Assembly: GCA_036346275.1 (NCBI GenBank)
Contig: CM070728.1
Coordinates: 19,368,723 to 19,432,722 of the forward strand
From: Otatea glauca
Lineage: Eukaryota; Streptophyta; Magnoliopsida; Poales; Poaceae
Direction: 5' to 3'
Length of the DNA: 64,000 nucleotides
Position numbers and translations under genes: made by a program. Of this stretch, positions 25,456 to 37,539 are shown in pieces (within the stretch, counting starts at the first letter, position 1; every line of letters starts with the position of its first letter). Under the pieces are notes generated by a model. It worked only from the letters and a program-made list of their open reading frames with translations. It was not told the DNA's origin and searched no databases.

Positions 25456-27031
25456 CTATGCCGATTTCCGAAGTAGCCAGGACAAGATGTAGCAAAGGGC
25501 GGCATCAGCAGAAGACAACGCAACAATGAACACGGCTACAAGTACAAGAGTAAGCGCAGCCGTCCTCAACTGCCAATAAAGATGATTTGATTAAACATAG
25601 ATATGAGCATATATACCCTGAATGATGTAGCAACTTAACAAATCAAGACAGCCTAAGGCAGTAAAATCATCACAATAATAAGGTGGCTAATATGGTGTAC
25701 TAGACAAAATGACCAATAGCTAAAATATGTAAAACCAATTAGCTACCCCTGCTGTGCCTATTAGACATGGTAAAAGAATTAGGAAAACAAAACTGAGCCA
25801 AATGGTGAGGAGATATGAAAGACACATCATACGAAGGCATATTTTCGCCATAATTGAGGGGGGGAAGTTCTCCATTTAGGATGCACATGATATATGAAGG
25901 TTCATAGAGAACTGGCAGTGGGTAAATCTAATAAAGACTTGAATCAGGAACTGACAGTGGGTAAATCTAATAAAGACTTGAATCAGGGTAAGGACATAAT
26001 TTAGCCCTTTGTTGAGCATAAATACATATTCACTCTTGTTGGTTGAAGGTAACATGGTTCAGTGTTCAAAATTATGCGTGTTTCATTCATCATCTAGATG
26101 GCCGCTTCTTTGCTTTTATAAACTTGTCAAGACTGTATACAGCGTACACTCAAATCTTACATAGAACCCACTGCATCACTCTGCCATCACACATTTGCAG
26201 TTTAGCACACATTCCTACACCACATGTGCTGCAAACTCAACAAATCCTCACAAGTTCACATTCCTTGTTCCTATTGATCGCAATGCAACCTAATATGGGA
26301 GCTACACGACATTATAATCAACACTGTATAAAGACAGTACTTGAAAAACCCCAACCTACACATGAATTACAAATGCAAATGGCATACCGTGTTCCGAAAG
26401 CCCGGCCACTCCAGATGCTTCAATTGCCTCGGCTGCTCAGCCAAGAAGGCTACCAAGCCCCTCAAACCCCTAATGACAGAAACCGACACCAATCCATAAC
26501 AATCCTCAAATAACACAAGCAGGCAATTCATGTAACAAGGACGCAAAATCTGCACTTACGCAGCGATCTCTCTGACCACTGCGAGCCACAGAGGCTCGTC
26601 ATCATCAAACTGGTATTCACTAGTGCGGAGCTCCTGACGCCCATGGCCCGACGCAGCCGCGCATCTTTGCACTCTCGCAGGACCAAATCGGCGAAGAGCA
26701 CAAGGCTGCCGCCCGGCAACCTGTAACCGCAAGCCATGTACAGCTAGCGTTAATAAGCCGCACAACGAAGAAGAACAAGGGATTGGGAATTTCAAGCGCC
26801 ACCGAAATTACGACCTTGAGAAGTGGAGGTCTCGTTAGGCCGCGGATGGTAGCCGGATTGAGCCTTGCAAGCGGAGACGAGCCTGGAGACGAAGGGGATC
26901 GGGGGAGAAAGTGGGGATTAGGTTAGGTGAAAGAGACGAAAAATCAGGGAGGCGAAGATAATAGGCGATGAGCGAGCGGGTTCAGTGCAACCTGCGGAGA
27001 GGGGCAGCGCGCTCGCGGCCGGACCAGCCAT
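25456..27031 (-). CDS. SECE2: plastid SecE2-type translocase subunit, 5 exons
   Basis: Minus-strand exons: 27031-26992, 26882-26815, 26720-26560, 26469-26388, 25569-25456. All have GT..AG borders and matching phases, giving 154 residues. Residues 1 to about 60 are Ser/Ala/Arg-rich without acidic residues, like a chloroplast transit peptide. Then come the acidic YQFDDDEPLW, an amphipathic segment, the SecE signature LEWPGFRNTLRT (109-120) and one membrane helix (about 121-146), with a short basic tail. SecE stabilises the SecY channel. Length and layout match plant SECE2 of the inner-envelope Sec2 pathway rather than thylakoid SECE1. The start is inferred: reading through the first, about 109-nt intron gives stops, and splicing restores the frame. 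Confidence 0.85.
25910..25987. repeat. 39-bp tandem duplication in SECE2 intron 4
   Basis: AACTGGCAGTGGGTAAATCT-type unit occurs twice head to tail (25910-25948, 25949-25987) with one mismatch. Intron 4 is the only long intron (818 bp) of the gene. Confidence 0.85.
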
Positions 27032-27270
27032 CCTCCCGGACTCTTCCGACGCGAGGTCGCAGGGATTAGAGAGACTCCGGTGGGAGTTGGGGCCGGAGAG
27101 GGTTCAGGATTCCGGAGTCGCGCTACGGAGTCAGACAAGCCGTCGCTCGCGCCTTCGCCTCTCGGCGCCCAACACCGAGCCAAGCCGCGGCGCACGTCCC
27201 GGTCCCGGTGCTGTGAGTTTCTCGTCGCCGTGCCGTGAGACGGCGGCTGGGTGGTCCTGCCCTGCCGTGT

Positions 27271-27652
27271 GACGGCCACACGGGCCGCCGGCACGGCACG
27301 TTAGGTCTAAACGGGCCGTGCGCACATGCCAACATCATGGCCTGAGTGACTCTCAGGCTGGCCGGTATGATCCGAATGGCCTATGGACCGTATCGGGTTG
27401 AGGTCAGCCCGTTTGGCACTAAAATTTTTAAAAAATTCAAAAACAGTTAGAAAAATTTAGAAATCGTAAAAGTATGAAAAAATAAAAATAATTAATTTTT
27501 AAAAAAAAATCTATATAAATTAGGAAAAAGCTAAACTGCCAGCCTGGTAGACCAAGACGACGGCCCAAGCACGACTCATTTATATTTGGGTTGTGCCTAC
27601 ACTACCAAGCGACGGGCTGGTCCAGTTGGCATAGCCTATTTGGCCACTCTAG
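27271..27652. mobile_element. hAT-like non-autonomous element with 8-bp duplication
   Basis: The same 8-mer TGCCGTGT lies on both sides (27263-27270 and 27653-27660). Ends show imperfect inverted GGCCACACGGGCC and, reversed at the right, GGCCAAATAGGC. Inside are repeated GGGCCGTGC/GGGCCGCC words at both ends around an AT-rich centre, common in plant hAT derivatives. It lies about 240 bp upstream of the SecE2 start codon. Confidence 0.6.
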
Positions 27653-28044
27653 TGCCGTGTGTACACACCGACGAGCGGTTGACCGACTTGTGCTCGGCCA
27701 TCGGTTCTGAGTTTTAAAGTGCGAGCGCACGAATTCGGTTCAATTTGTGTAACGAATTTCAAACATGGATGCGAGTTTGTTATTATCAGCATTCAGCCGT
27801 ACTAGGATAAGTTCGGTGTGGCGTAGAAACTGACCATGGATGATGGAGCCAGTAGTAGTAACTTTCTCTGGACACTACTGTACAATTCTGTCACGCGCGC
27901 TGCACCCCTCGTAAATTTTGCACACAGGAATACTGAATACTGGAGTACACACGAGCCGAACAGGCAGGCCGAGAGGAGATGTAAATGATCTCCAGTAAAT
28001 TGAAGGAATAGCTTGCAAAGTTTCCTTCTTCTTTTCTGAAAGAG

Positions 28045-28460
28045 TAAATTTCACAAATTATAGGTCTTTTTTATAAATTATTAGAAAACTACATATTTTA
28101 GTTTTAATTTTATAAAACTACAGATTTTAGGAGACTTGTATCATAAAACTATAGGTTTTAAAATTAACAGTTTTTTGTAACGGGTCCAAAAGTCTAGATC
28201 CACATGACAGCTTCATGCGCGAGAGAAATAGAAAATGAGGGTGCTTGAGACTGCAATATGGACCAATACTGTCATACCTGTTACAATAAACGATCAATTC
28301 TAAAACAATACTGTCATACCTGTTACAATAAACGATCAATTCTAAAACATATAGTTTTGTGACACTTTTTCTAAAATCTATAGTTTTATAAAATAGAACC
28401 TAAAATTTATAGTTATCTCGTAGTTTGTATAAAAATACACGTAGTTTTGTAATTTTTTTT
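28045..28460. mobile_element. AT-rich MITE-like repeat with inverted ends
   Basis: Starts near AGTAAATTTCACAAATTATAGG and ends with an inverted-type TAGTTTTGTAATTTTTT. Repeated AAAACTATAG.TTT words occur in both orientations. Boundaries and duplication unclear. Contains a 42-bp exact tandem duplication (28265-28306, 28307-28348). Confidence 0.45.
28265..28348. repeat. exact 42-bp tandem duplication
   Basis: AATACTGTCATACCTGTTAC... occurs twice head to tail without mismatch, so it is a recent slip event. Confidence 0.85.
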
Positions 28461-28634
28461 GAAAAGCTCGCAAAGGAGCCCAATAGTAGATCCAGTAGTT
28501 GAGACAAGCCAAGTTTCTATTTACAAGAGTACAATATCTGTTGTAACAATCGTTTCTAACTCCCAAAACCCCACGAGTCGGAGTAGTAAAAACGAACAGG
28601 AAAACATTAACAGATCCAATGAACCACCGTCCTG

Positions 28635-29754
28635 TCAGGACAGCTCGATCAAGTTCCCGCCTTCCCCGACGTCCCACGGCGCGGCAACGAAAGGGTTCCA
28701 GTGGCCACCGAGCTGCCCCTCCCTTCCCCCCACGCCGGCGCCGCCTTTGTCCTCGTCGAACGCCACCCACTCCGTCGTCATCACTCATCACCACCGTGCT
28801 CGACGCTACTAACCCCTCGCCCACGGTGTCCTTCACAACGTCCGATTCCTTCGTAGTCCCTCCCACCTCCTTGTTAGCGTCGTCTTGGACTGCGTCGCTC
28901 ATGAGGAGCCTCTCCAGGTCGCGGACGTCCTCCTCCGGCACGAGCTCGAAGGCCGGCAGCCTGCGGGCGTTGACCACGACGAGCCCGCGGCACAGCTCGA
29001 AGTACAACAACAGCTGCTCGCTCTTCTCCTCCGCCCTCCGGAGAACCTTTACCTCCGCCGCGGCGGCCGCCGTGCCCAGCCGTGGTTTCGCCGGGCCCGG
29101 CACGCCGACGAGGAACAGCGCGATGCCGGTGCATATTTCGCTGTACACCTGGAAGATTTCGATGAGCGCGCAGTCCATGGCCTCCAGGACGAGGGGGGCC
29201 TCCATGCCATCGCAGTACGGGCGGATTTGGAGGAGCAGCTCGAGCAGGAACTGCAGCTTCGTTATTCGGCCGAGGAGGGAGGCGTGATGATCGGAGCCGT
29301 CGGCGTCGGCGTCGTCTCTGTCTATGTTTTCTTGCGCGGCGAAGAGGGAGCGGTAGTCGAGGAAGCGGAAGTAGGCGCGCACAAAGGCGGAAAAGACCAG
29401 GGTCCTGTCCGACGGCGACGAGCGGTCGCGGAAATGCGCGCGGCGGAGGGCGGGAGGCCCGAGCGGAGGAGCAGGCCGTGCGCGATCATGAGCACCTTGA
29501 GCGCCACGGTCCAGCACCGCGTCCGCCCACATGATGGGCCGCACGAACGACGGCGACGTGCGCGCCCACGCGAACACCCGCGCCGCGCTCCGGTAGTCCA
29601 TCCACCGGTCCTCGTAGCTCGTCGCGCGGATCACGGCCACCTCCAGCTCGCGGTGGTGCCACGCCCTCCGCGGCCGCACGCGCGCCAGGAGCACGCTCCT
29701 CCTGTCCTTCACGGCCGCAGCGACCCGGCGCCACCACTGCCGCTAGGATGTCAT
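28635..29754 (-). pseudogene. ANTH-domain clathrin assembly protein, pseudogene
   Basis: Intronless minus-strand relative of small AP180/CALM-type plant proteins, which recruit clathrin to membranes. Recognisable parts: KDRRSVLLARVRPRRAWHHR near the N-terminus, TVALKVLMIAHGLLLRSGLP, FRDRSS, AYFRFLDYRSLFAAQE, and a C-terminus with an NPF motif ending at the TGA at 28635-28637. Lesions: a TAG at codon 4 (29743-29745); a deletion and frameshift after MW (about 29528); a compensating shift before FRDRSS (about 29440); another shift near 28785 that puts the natural tail, including the NPF motif, in a different frame. The two middle shifts leave a long open frame carrying about 29 nonsense residues, and the final shift lets that frame run past the true stop. 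A retroelement sits 58 bp upstream of the ATG. Confidence 0.88.
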
Positions 29755-29812
29755 CGTCGCGCCTGGCTCGGACCGACGGCCGGTGTCTTGCGGCACGACG
29801 TACGTGCGTTGT

Positions 29813-32800
29813 TGTAACACCCTAATTTTTGCTCTAACTTAAAGTTTAGAGTATTTTTATTTTTGTGAATTTTTTTTGGGAATTTATTTAAATTTATTTG
29901 GATTTATTCAAATAGGGCTTTTCTTGAAAACAATTGAATAATGGAAAAGTTTTTGCAAAGTTTTATTGCAAATATTTTAATTGAGTTCCAAATATCTCAA
30001 AGTAATTTCTGGAATTTTTCTAGAATTTTTCTGCTATTTTAAAAGCTCCAAATGATTTAATTGAATTTCTAGAATTATTTTAAATGTGAAATGATTTTAA
30101 AATCAGTTGAACAGTAATGGGCCGAGCCTATTACTGTGCGTGCCGCAGCCCGCCCCGCCGAAACCCTAGCGCCGCCCCGCCCAAGCCGTTCGATCCGGAT
30201 CGCACGCCTGTGCGTGTGCCACGTCGCCCGTGCGCGTGAGCCTTCGGATCATCGCCGCACGAACGCACAGGATCGCGCCACGTCACTTCGTCCCCGCGAG
30301 ATCGCCGGAGAGACGTGGGCTTTGATGGCCGTGATTTCCGCCGGCAATTTCGCGCACGTCGAGGCAGTCCTTAAGTCCCCGTTGAAGTCGCGTCGCGAGG
30401 CCTTGCGCGCGCCTTCGACTCTCTCGCCGCGCACGCCGAAACCCTCTCTAGCGCTGGCGAGCTCGCCGTAAGTTGCGTCTTTGTGCCGCCGCGGTTTTCG
30501 TCGTTTTCTTCGCGGCGGTTTCTCTCCGCCGTCGCCAAGGTCACCGGAGTAATCCTTCCGCCAAGCCGCGTCGAACGAGCCACTTCATCACGCCGGAGAA
30601 GCCCGTGGCGTCGTGGTGCGTCATCTTCCTCAACTCCGGCACCTTTTCTTCTGCTGCGCCGCCGCCTTCACCGAAGCTTCGTCGTCCGTCCGATCTTCAT
30701 CGCACGCTCGGTTCGCCCACGTCTCTTGTCTTTGTGTTCTTCTAGAGTAGATCTGCATGCGTTAGATCTGGTTTGAGCGGTAGGGATTAGATCTAGATTC
30801 TGCGGCTAGATTTAATGCGAACCCTTGGATCTTTTTGGACGCGTAGGATTGAGCCACGTCGCGCCTTGAACGATGAAACCGCCGGTGCAGTGGGCCGTTA
30901 GATTAGATCTAAGCGGTAGAGATTGGATCTGGTTTTGCCCTAAGGATCCGCGCCGTTCGATTTGAACGTCGGCGGAGATGGCACCGCACCCTCGCCAAAT
31001 CGCGTGCTAACGCGCGGGCGTTTGGCCGGGCGAGACCGGATCCACCGTCGATTTCGGTGCACCGTCGCGATTGCGCCGCGTGTCGTCGCATGAACCGAGA
31101 CGTCGCGATGACGGCGTGGTCTTGGCCGTTGGATCGGCGAGCGCCGTTGGATGTGCGACGCGTGGCGTGGAGCCGAGGCGTCGCCGCGTTGGATGCGTGG
31201 TGGCGGCGGATGCGCGACGCGCGTCGTCGCGCGCATCTCGGCGCCGTAGTGCGCGTGAGGAGATCCGCCGTTGATTCAACGAACGGCTCGGATCTTGTCG
31301 CGTTCTTTGCGATCGTTACAGTGAACCGAGTCCACGGTAGACCGAGCCGAGCCGTGAACCCAGTTCATAGACGAGCGACGTGGCGGCCTCGGGCGTGCCG
31401 CGTGTCGTCGTGGCGACGCTATCGCCGACGTCACAAATATGTTATATATAAAAATATTTTGGCGAAATTCTTTTATGTGCTGACGTCATCATGATGCAAT
31501 GTCGACGTCATAAATGCGAATTTTTTCAGTATAAAAATAATTGGGAAAATCGGATTTCTTAATTTCAATATTTTGATTTTATTCAAATTTCAAATGACTA
31601 TAACTTTTGCATTTTAACTCGGATTTGGGTGATTCAAATTTCTAAAAATTCATAAAATTATGATCTATTTAATGATGAATTTTATTTGAATTTTGGAGGC
31701 CATTTAGTTCTCTGTATTAGATTTTTATTGTATATTTTGTTTGTTCGCGTGACGCAAATTTGCTTGGAAAGTTTCGAGGAAGAATTAGTCGCTCAAGACC
31801 AAGCTTGAACACGACCAGCAACTCTTTGAAGGCAAGTGATGCTTTGATCATTTTGATCCCATGTTTTTAAAATGTAGTTTATGCTTTGAATCTATGCATG
31901 CTTATTTATTTAAAATAAATTTAAATTGATTTGGGATAATGTAGTTAATCAACCCATTTTGTTATGCCACCTTGAATTATTAATTGTATGCCCTAAATTA
32001 TTGTCACCCTAAGTTTGATTATATTAGTTGGATGCTAATATTGTGCCAACACGGAGGCTAGGCAGTGAGTAGATGCTTAGCCTTGCATCGAGTCATGAAT
32101 GATCTTTCGAAAAATGCTACAAAATTGACTAATGGAATATTGAATGTATTTTGAAAAGTGGTGTGATGATGCCACATGATGAGATTGAGGTACAGTGACC
32201 TGTGTGGTTTCGCATCGATGTTGAGTTATGGTGGCATGTGTTGCACGATAATCAATCGGGTGGGAAATGATTTAGATGGGGCAAGTGGCAAGAGGTCGTG
32301 TGCTGGTGGGCTGTGTGGCGATGGGTTGATGAGTGTTGTGAGTCTGTGTGCCACAATGGGTCGTGTGCCATCGTTGAGTGTTGGAAGTCTTGCCTTGGTC
32401 GATTAAGGACTTCACCTTGCAAGCCTTTGATCCGAGTCACCCGTACAACCACATGTCCGATATGGGACGGACCTAGTTGACTAGGGTTACGATATCTTTC
32501 CTCCGATACCTCGGGTGACAGACACAAGGGTGTATCTGTATGGGAGCGCACTGTACTACGGCTTGGTACCCATCCAACGGTGGTTGGCCGGTCCTATACT
32601 TCGGCTCTGTGTGAGGGAAGTGATAGTGAAGGCAATACCGGAGAGGTTCTTTGGTGTAACAGCCTCAAAAATCATAAAATAAAGAAAAATGAAATAAAAA
32701 TCTTTTGTGTATTATTTTCGAAATTTCTGAAATTTCTAGATTTTCTGAATATTCTTTTGGCTTTTCTTTAATGCAAGAAAGTGAAACAAAGAATATGGTA

Positions 32801-35800
32801 AATAGAAAATGGTAAAAAGTAAAAATGTTAATTCAACAAAAATTTACCAAAGTTTCTAAAAATATCTGAGGGCTCTCCTCAGCTTGCTTAAGTCGGTGGG
32901 TAAGCTGAATTAATAAAAATAAAAATTAATCAAAGATAATCATGAGTAAATATCTCAGGGTAAAATGGTAAAATAATTTGGTAAAAATATCTGTAAGTCA
33001 TCCTGACCCAAAATTTTTATACTGCCGACATCAAAACAGTATCAACCTTCAGTAAAAATATCAAGAATTTATTAATTCAAAAAACAGTGAATAAATAATC
33101 TGGAAAACAGTAATGTCAGAATTTATAAAATTTAAATAATAATAATTCAAGTCTGTAATTTTTACAGAAGGTGTATAATATCATTTAAAACTACCATAAA
33201 AAGTTTTGTAAAATAATCCCTTCATTTAAATTGCAAATTAAAAGAAAAACCGAATGGGCAATGCAAAGAATCGTTGCAATGTCAGAATTTTATAAAATCT
33301 TCATGCATCATAAAATATCGAAAATTTTTCAGGAGGCTGGTAATATCCTTGCCGACCTATGGTAAAATTTTATAAAATTTCACGTCGTTTTGACCGTCAA
33401 AATCCCGTTCTAATCCCGTTCGGTCGTGAGCCTTCGCGAGTTCTTTTTCTGTTTCAGCGACATGTGGGCCCGGCCGTCGTGAGCCAACTCACCGACACCA
33501 CGCCATCCGCCCCGCGTGTCAGCCTCCCAGCCGCGTTCTTCTCCCTCTCCCGCTCTCTCGCGCAGAGACGCCCTCTCGGTTCTTCACGCCGCCGCTAAAC
33601 CGCCTTTGAGCCCATATAAAACCCCTCCTCGCGTCGCCGCCGACCCAGCTTGCTCCCAGTGCAACCCATTCCGCCGCTGCTATTGTCATCTTCTCCAATT
33701 CGGCAAAAACCGCAAAGAGGGCAAAACACCGTATCTTCCTCTCCTCGCCATTTCGCCCGAACCACTTCACCAAGCTTCCTTGAGCCTCCAGAACCCGTCC
33801 CAAGCCTCGTACGAAACCCTTTCTTCCCGTGAGCTTCTCGCGTGTTTTTCTTCCGCCGCCACCACAGCGGTGAGAGCCTTCCTCCTTCATTCATTCTTCA
33901 AAGCGATTGATGGAACTGGTTCCTTGAGTCGCGCAGTGCTCATCCGAGTGAAAATGAAGCTTGGTTAGCTCTAGTTTTGCATCGCCATCGCTCGGCCATT
34001 GCCACCGCCGCCTCGCCGCGGTGGCATGCCGCTGCAGAGCCCTCGAGCCACCGCGCCGCCACCAAAGTGTGCGACGGATGCCTGAACCTCGAGTGGAACC
34101 CATTCCACCGGAGGCTCGCTCGCCGTCGGCGAACTCCGCCAGAGCCGCCGCCGCGCCGGAATCCGGAATCCGCCTTCCGGCCGCCTCGGACCGCCGCGCG
34201 ACCGTCCCCAGGTTCGCACGGATGCGCTGGCTTCGAGTGGAATCGATTCCATCGCTCGGCTCGGCCTCGCCACGGCGAGCCGAGCCGCGCCGCTCGGTCA
34301 TCAGCCAGCCCCGCCTGTCGGCCCGCCGCGCCAAAGCGCCGAGATGTCGTGACCAGCGGGCCCGGCTGTCGATCTCATGCGCGCGTCGCCGGCCGCCATG
34401 TGGGTCTCGGTGTCGGCCGCTTACGATGCGTCGTCGTCGGCCGACATCGCCGACCGCGCTGTCGACCTCGCGCACTCGCCCGCGGTCTCACATACCGTCA
34501 GCAGCGCATACAGATCGGTCGCCGACCGATGGGCCTAGCTGTCGGCGCCTCGGCAGTTCCGCCGAAAAGGAAAGCGCGTTTTCCTGTGAAAGCGTACTTT
34601 CCATTTTCGCGCTTTTCGATTTTAGTATTTATTCAAAACCTAGATATTCAAATAGCCATATCTTTTGAATAATTTAACCAAATTTGATGAAATAAATTTC
34701 TAAATTCATATAAAATTCAGTAGATTCAGAATATGTAAAAATATTTCAGAATTGAATTTTATTTGAAATTCGAATTCAAATTCAAAAGAAAGGTTAGAAA
34801 TATGCCATTCATGAAAATTTTGCAAATAACCTCCAAATTTAGTAAAATAAATTTTATTAGAATCCTTATAATCTCAGGAACCAGAATCTGTAAAAATACT
34901 TAGGGTGTGTTGTAAGAAAAATCTAAGTTATAAAATGAGTAGAAAATAATGCAATAATGGTTTAAATAGATCAAATCTTTAAATTGCAAAAGAAAACAAA
35001 TAACTCATGTAACCATTCCTGAAATTTGTGAAAACATTTTATTTGAATATTTCCATCTGATTTCTTTTTGGCTCTATTGAAATTTGGTATTTGTTATATG
35101 TTGCCATACGACGTGTAGAACCCGATTTAATCCGGTACATTCGACGACCGGAGTTTGAAGTCGAGGATAGTCAACAAGGCAAGCAAACCCTTTGATCATA
35201 TTGATCCCAGTTTTATAAATGTTTTCATTAAATGTTTTATCGCATACTTTATTTTGTTAAAGTCTGCTATATTTCTGTAATGGTAATTGTACCAGAGACT
35301 TATAGAACTTCCTTGATAAGTAGGAAATTGTGAACCTTGAAAACCCTAGAATAGCTTAGACAATATTTAATGTCAATCTGGTTACTCACATTTAGTGAAA
35401 TGCTTAGCCAAAGCTAAATGAAGTTTAAAAGCGTGAAATGATTAAAGACTTTGGATATGACATTTAAATGGGTATGACCATTTTTGTGGTTGGTATTTGG
35501 TTGGAAAATGAAAACAAAACTATGGTTTAGATGCGGGCAATTATTGGCAATAGCCGGTTGTGCATGTCTTTGCACGTAGTGTAGGGTGGAGATTATTGCC
35601 CGTGTCGGATTAAGGACCGAACTATGGGTTGTTTTCAGGCCAAGAACATTCATACAACCACAAGTGCTGGTATGGGACAGCTCTAACTTATTAAGTTGTT
35701 TAAAACTAGCTTTGCACTTGGAAGGCCAAGTAGTACGAAATGTTTCTTAATGAATTGCTCGACGGGCGTCCACACCGAGGTGATCATGGATTAAACGTCT

Positions 35801-37534
35801 ACCAATATAACGGTGTATGCCATACGTGGGTAGTTCCATCATTTCTATGCTCGAGTTCTTACACCACGAATGGGTTATCGCCACCGTCTTTGGTGCAAAG
35901 TTAGGTTTAAATAATGTAACGCTTATAACATGACTCTCTGCGGCACACCAAAGGCGGTGTGCAAATATCGATTGCTCAAAGAGTCACCATGTCTTGTGGG
36001 AAAGTTGTATACCTCTGCAGAGTGTAAAACTAATCGATTAGCGCGTCATGATCATGGACACTTGGTAAAGTCATCACATAGTTAGCGCTTTGCTTATTTT
36101 CATAAAAAGTGGTTTCTACCACGTGTTGGTCATTTCATTGTGTGCGGAAGGAAATAGTTTTAAGTATGATCAGATACCCAAACATTCGTGATTTATTGAT
36201 GCTTACATTCTATCACTTTCCATATTAAATTGCTTTTATTTAAATTCCATTTTGCAATCTATTATTCGTATTTACATTTCAAACCACTTTATGCAAATTA
36301 ACCTTATTAGCCTTTCATTGAAATGGCTGCATGTATTTTAGGATTTGCATAAGTCTTGCGAGTGCGTAAGTACTCAACTTGCCAATGTTGATGTTTTTAG
36401 GTGAAGAAATGATTTCCCACGATTCTTACGTTGATGCAGGATACGGGAATTTATCGATGAATTTATCTAAGGATTTTCCCTTGTCGCTTGCTCGTGGAAC
36501 AATGGATTAAAAGGCATACTACAAGAATTTGTCTCCACCGCAGCTTTTACTTTTGGTATTGTAAAAATAATATGTAATCTTACTTCCGCTGTGTAATAAA
36601 GTTTGTGTATGACTGTGATATCAATTTGTATTCGTGCGTACTAGCTACTGATCATGGAACTAGTACTGTATGCACATGGTATCCATTTTTGGTATTTATT
36701 TATCAAAAATGGGGGCCTTACATTTGGTTAAGGAAGAGGTTCCCGAAAAGCTTTGTTGCGGGCAATCACCTGTGTGGTGAGCGGCTGTATCTTGTGGGTA
36801 AAGTGTACAACCTCTGCAGAGTATCAAAACTATTCGAATAGCCGTGCTCACGGTATTGAGCATTGCTCGGGGATTACAGTCAAGGGGTAGATTTTCTTAA
36901 ACAAAACGTGGAAGGGGTGGCTGTGTGCCAAGTGTTAAAAATGAACTGTTAAGGCTGTGTGCCGAGAATCTTCGATGAAAAACCATTTGAAGAAATTAGT
37001 ATTACTTATAACTATTCCATTGCTTTAAATTAAATAAGGTACTGGTTTAAAAATGCTGTTGATGCAAAAGAACCATTTAAGCCCAACCTTTGGAATAAGC
37101 TTTGCATATAGTAATAGCGTTGCATCCTGTGCATTACTTGTTGAGTGCCTTGTGTACTCATCCCACCTTGCTTATCAACCCCAACATCAGTGGAGGAGAC
37201 TACACCAGTTTGGGAGGAGGAGTACATTGAGGACCCGAGCAACTAGGGGGCAAGCCCAGTCGGTTGCCTGTGGCAAGATGAAGGCTTCCACGAGCTTGTT
37301 TATGTTCATTGCTATTTCTTTTTCTCTGAATAATGTAAGCCCTGTGTGGCTTTCTTATCTGTAAGGAGACCATAAGGTCGTACAACTCGGTTTATATACA
37401 TGTTTGCACTAATTATTCTTATATCTTCGTGAATGTCTGTGATGTGCAACCCTGTATGACTGTGTGTGCTAGCGTGATCCTGGACTGGCACAGAATACAC
37501 AGAGGGTCCGGATCTGCAGGTTCGGGTCCCGACA
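29813..37534 (+). mobile_element. outer retroelement unit TGTAACACCC...GGTCCCGACA, interrupted
   Basis: Starts TGTAACACCCTAATTTTT at 29813, ends GGTCCCGACA at 37534, and is flanked by perfect GTTGT duplications (29808-29812, 37535-37539). Without the nested unit and its extra TTTGG it is about 3.65 kb. It contains a GC-rich island (about 30120-31440) with a strong donor-like CGCCGTAAGT near 30463 and no gag or pol. A segment around 31840 (TTTGATCATTTTGATCCCA) resembles the TTACA-ended units, so the families are distantly related. A solo LTR is the leading reading. Confidence 0.85.
32655..36722 (+). mobile_element. TGTAACA...TTACA unit, copy 2, nested, 4068 bp
   Basis: Starts TGTAACAGCCTC and ends GGGGGCCTTACA, with perfect TTTGG duplications (32650-32654 and 36723-36727). 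TATA box ATATAAAA at 33614-33621 in the same GAGCCC context as copy 1, GC-rich island about 33380-34640, and AATAAA at 36595-36600, 122 bp before the end. It inserted into the outer unit that starts at 29813. Long overlapping open frames in the island (up to 235 codons in two frames) look like GC-driven chance and match no family. Confidence 0.92.
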
Positions 37535-37539
37535 GTTGT

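Noticed and set aside
28885..29817. 310-codon plus-strand open frame
   Set aside because: Antisense of the ANTH pseudogene; GC-rich codon bias keeps the opposite strand open. No similarity to a known protein.
33961..34672. Overlapping 235- and 231-codon frames in the GC-rich island of copy 2
   Set aside because: Open in several frames at once, Arg/Pro/Ala-rich, not conserved in the other copies.
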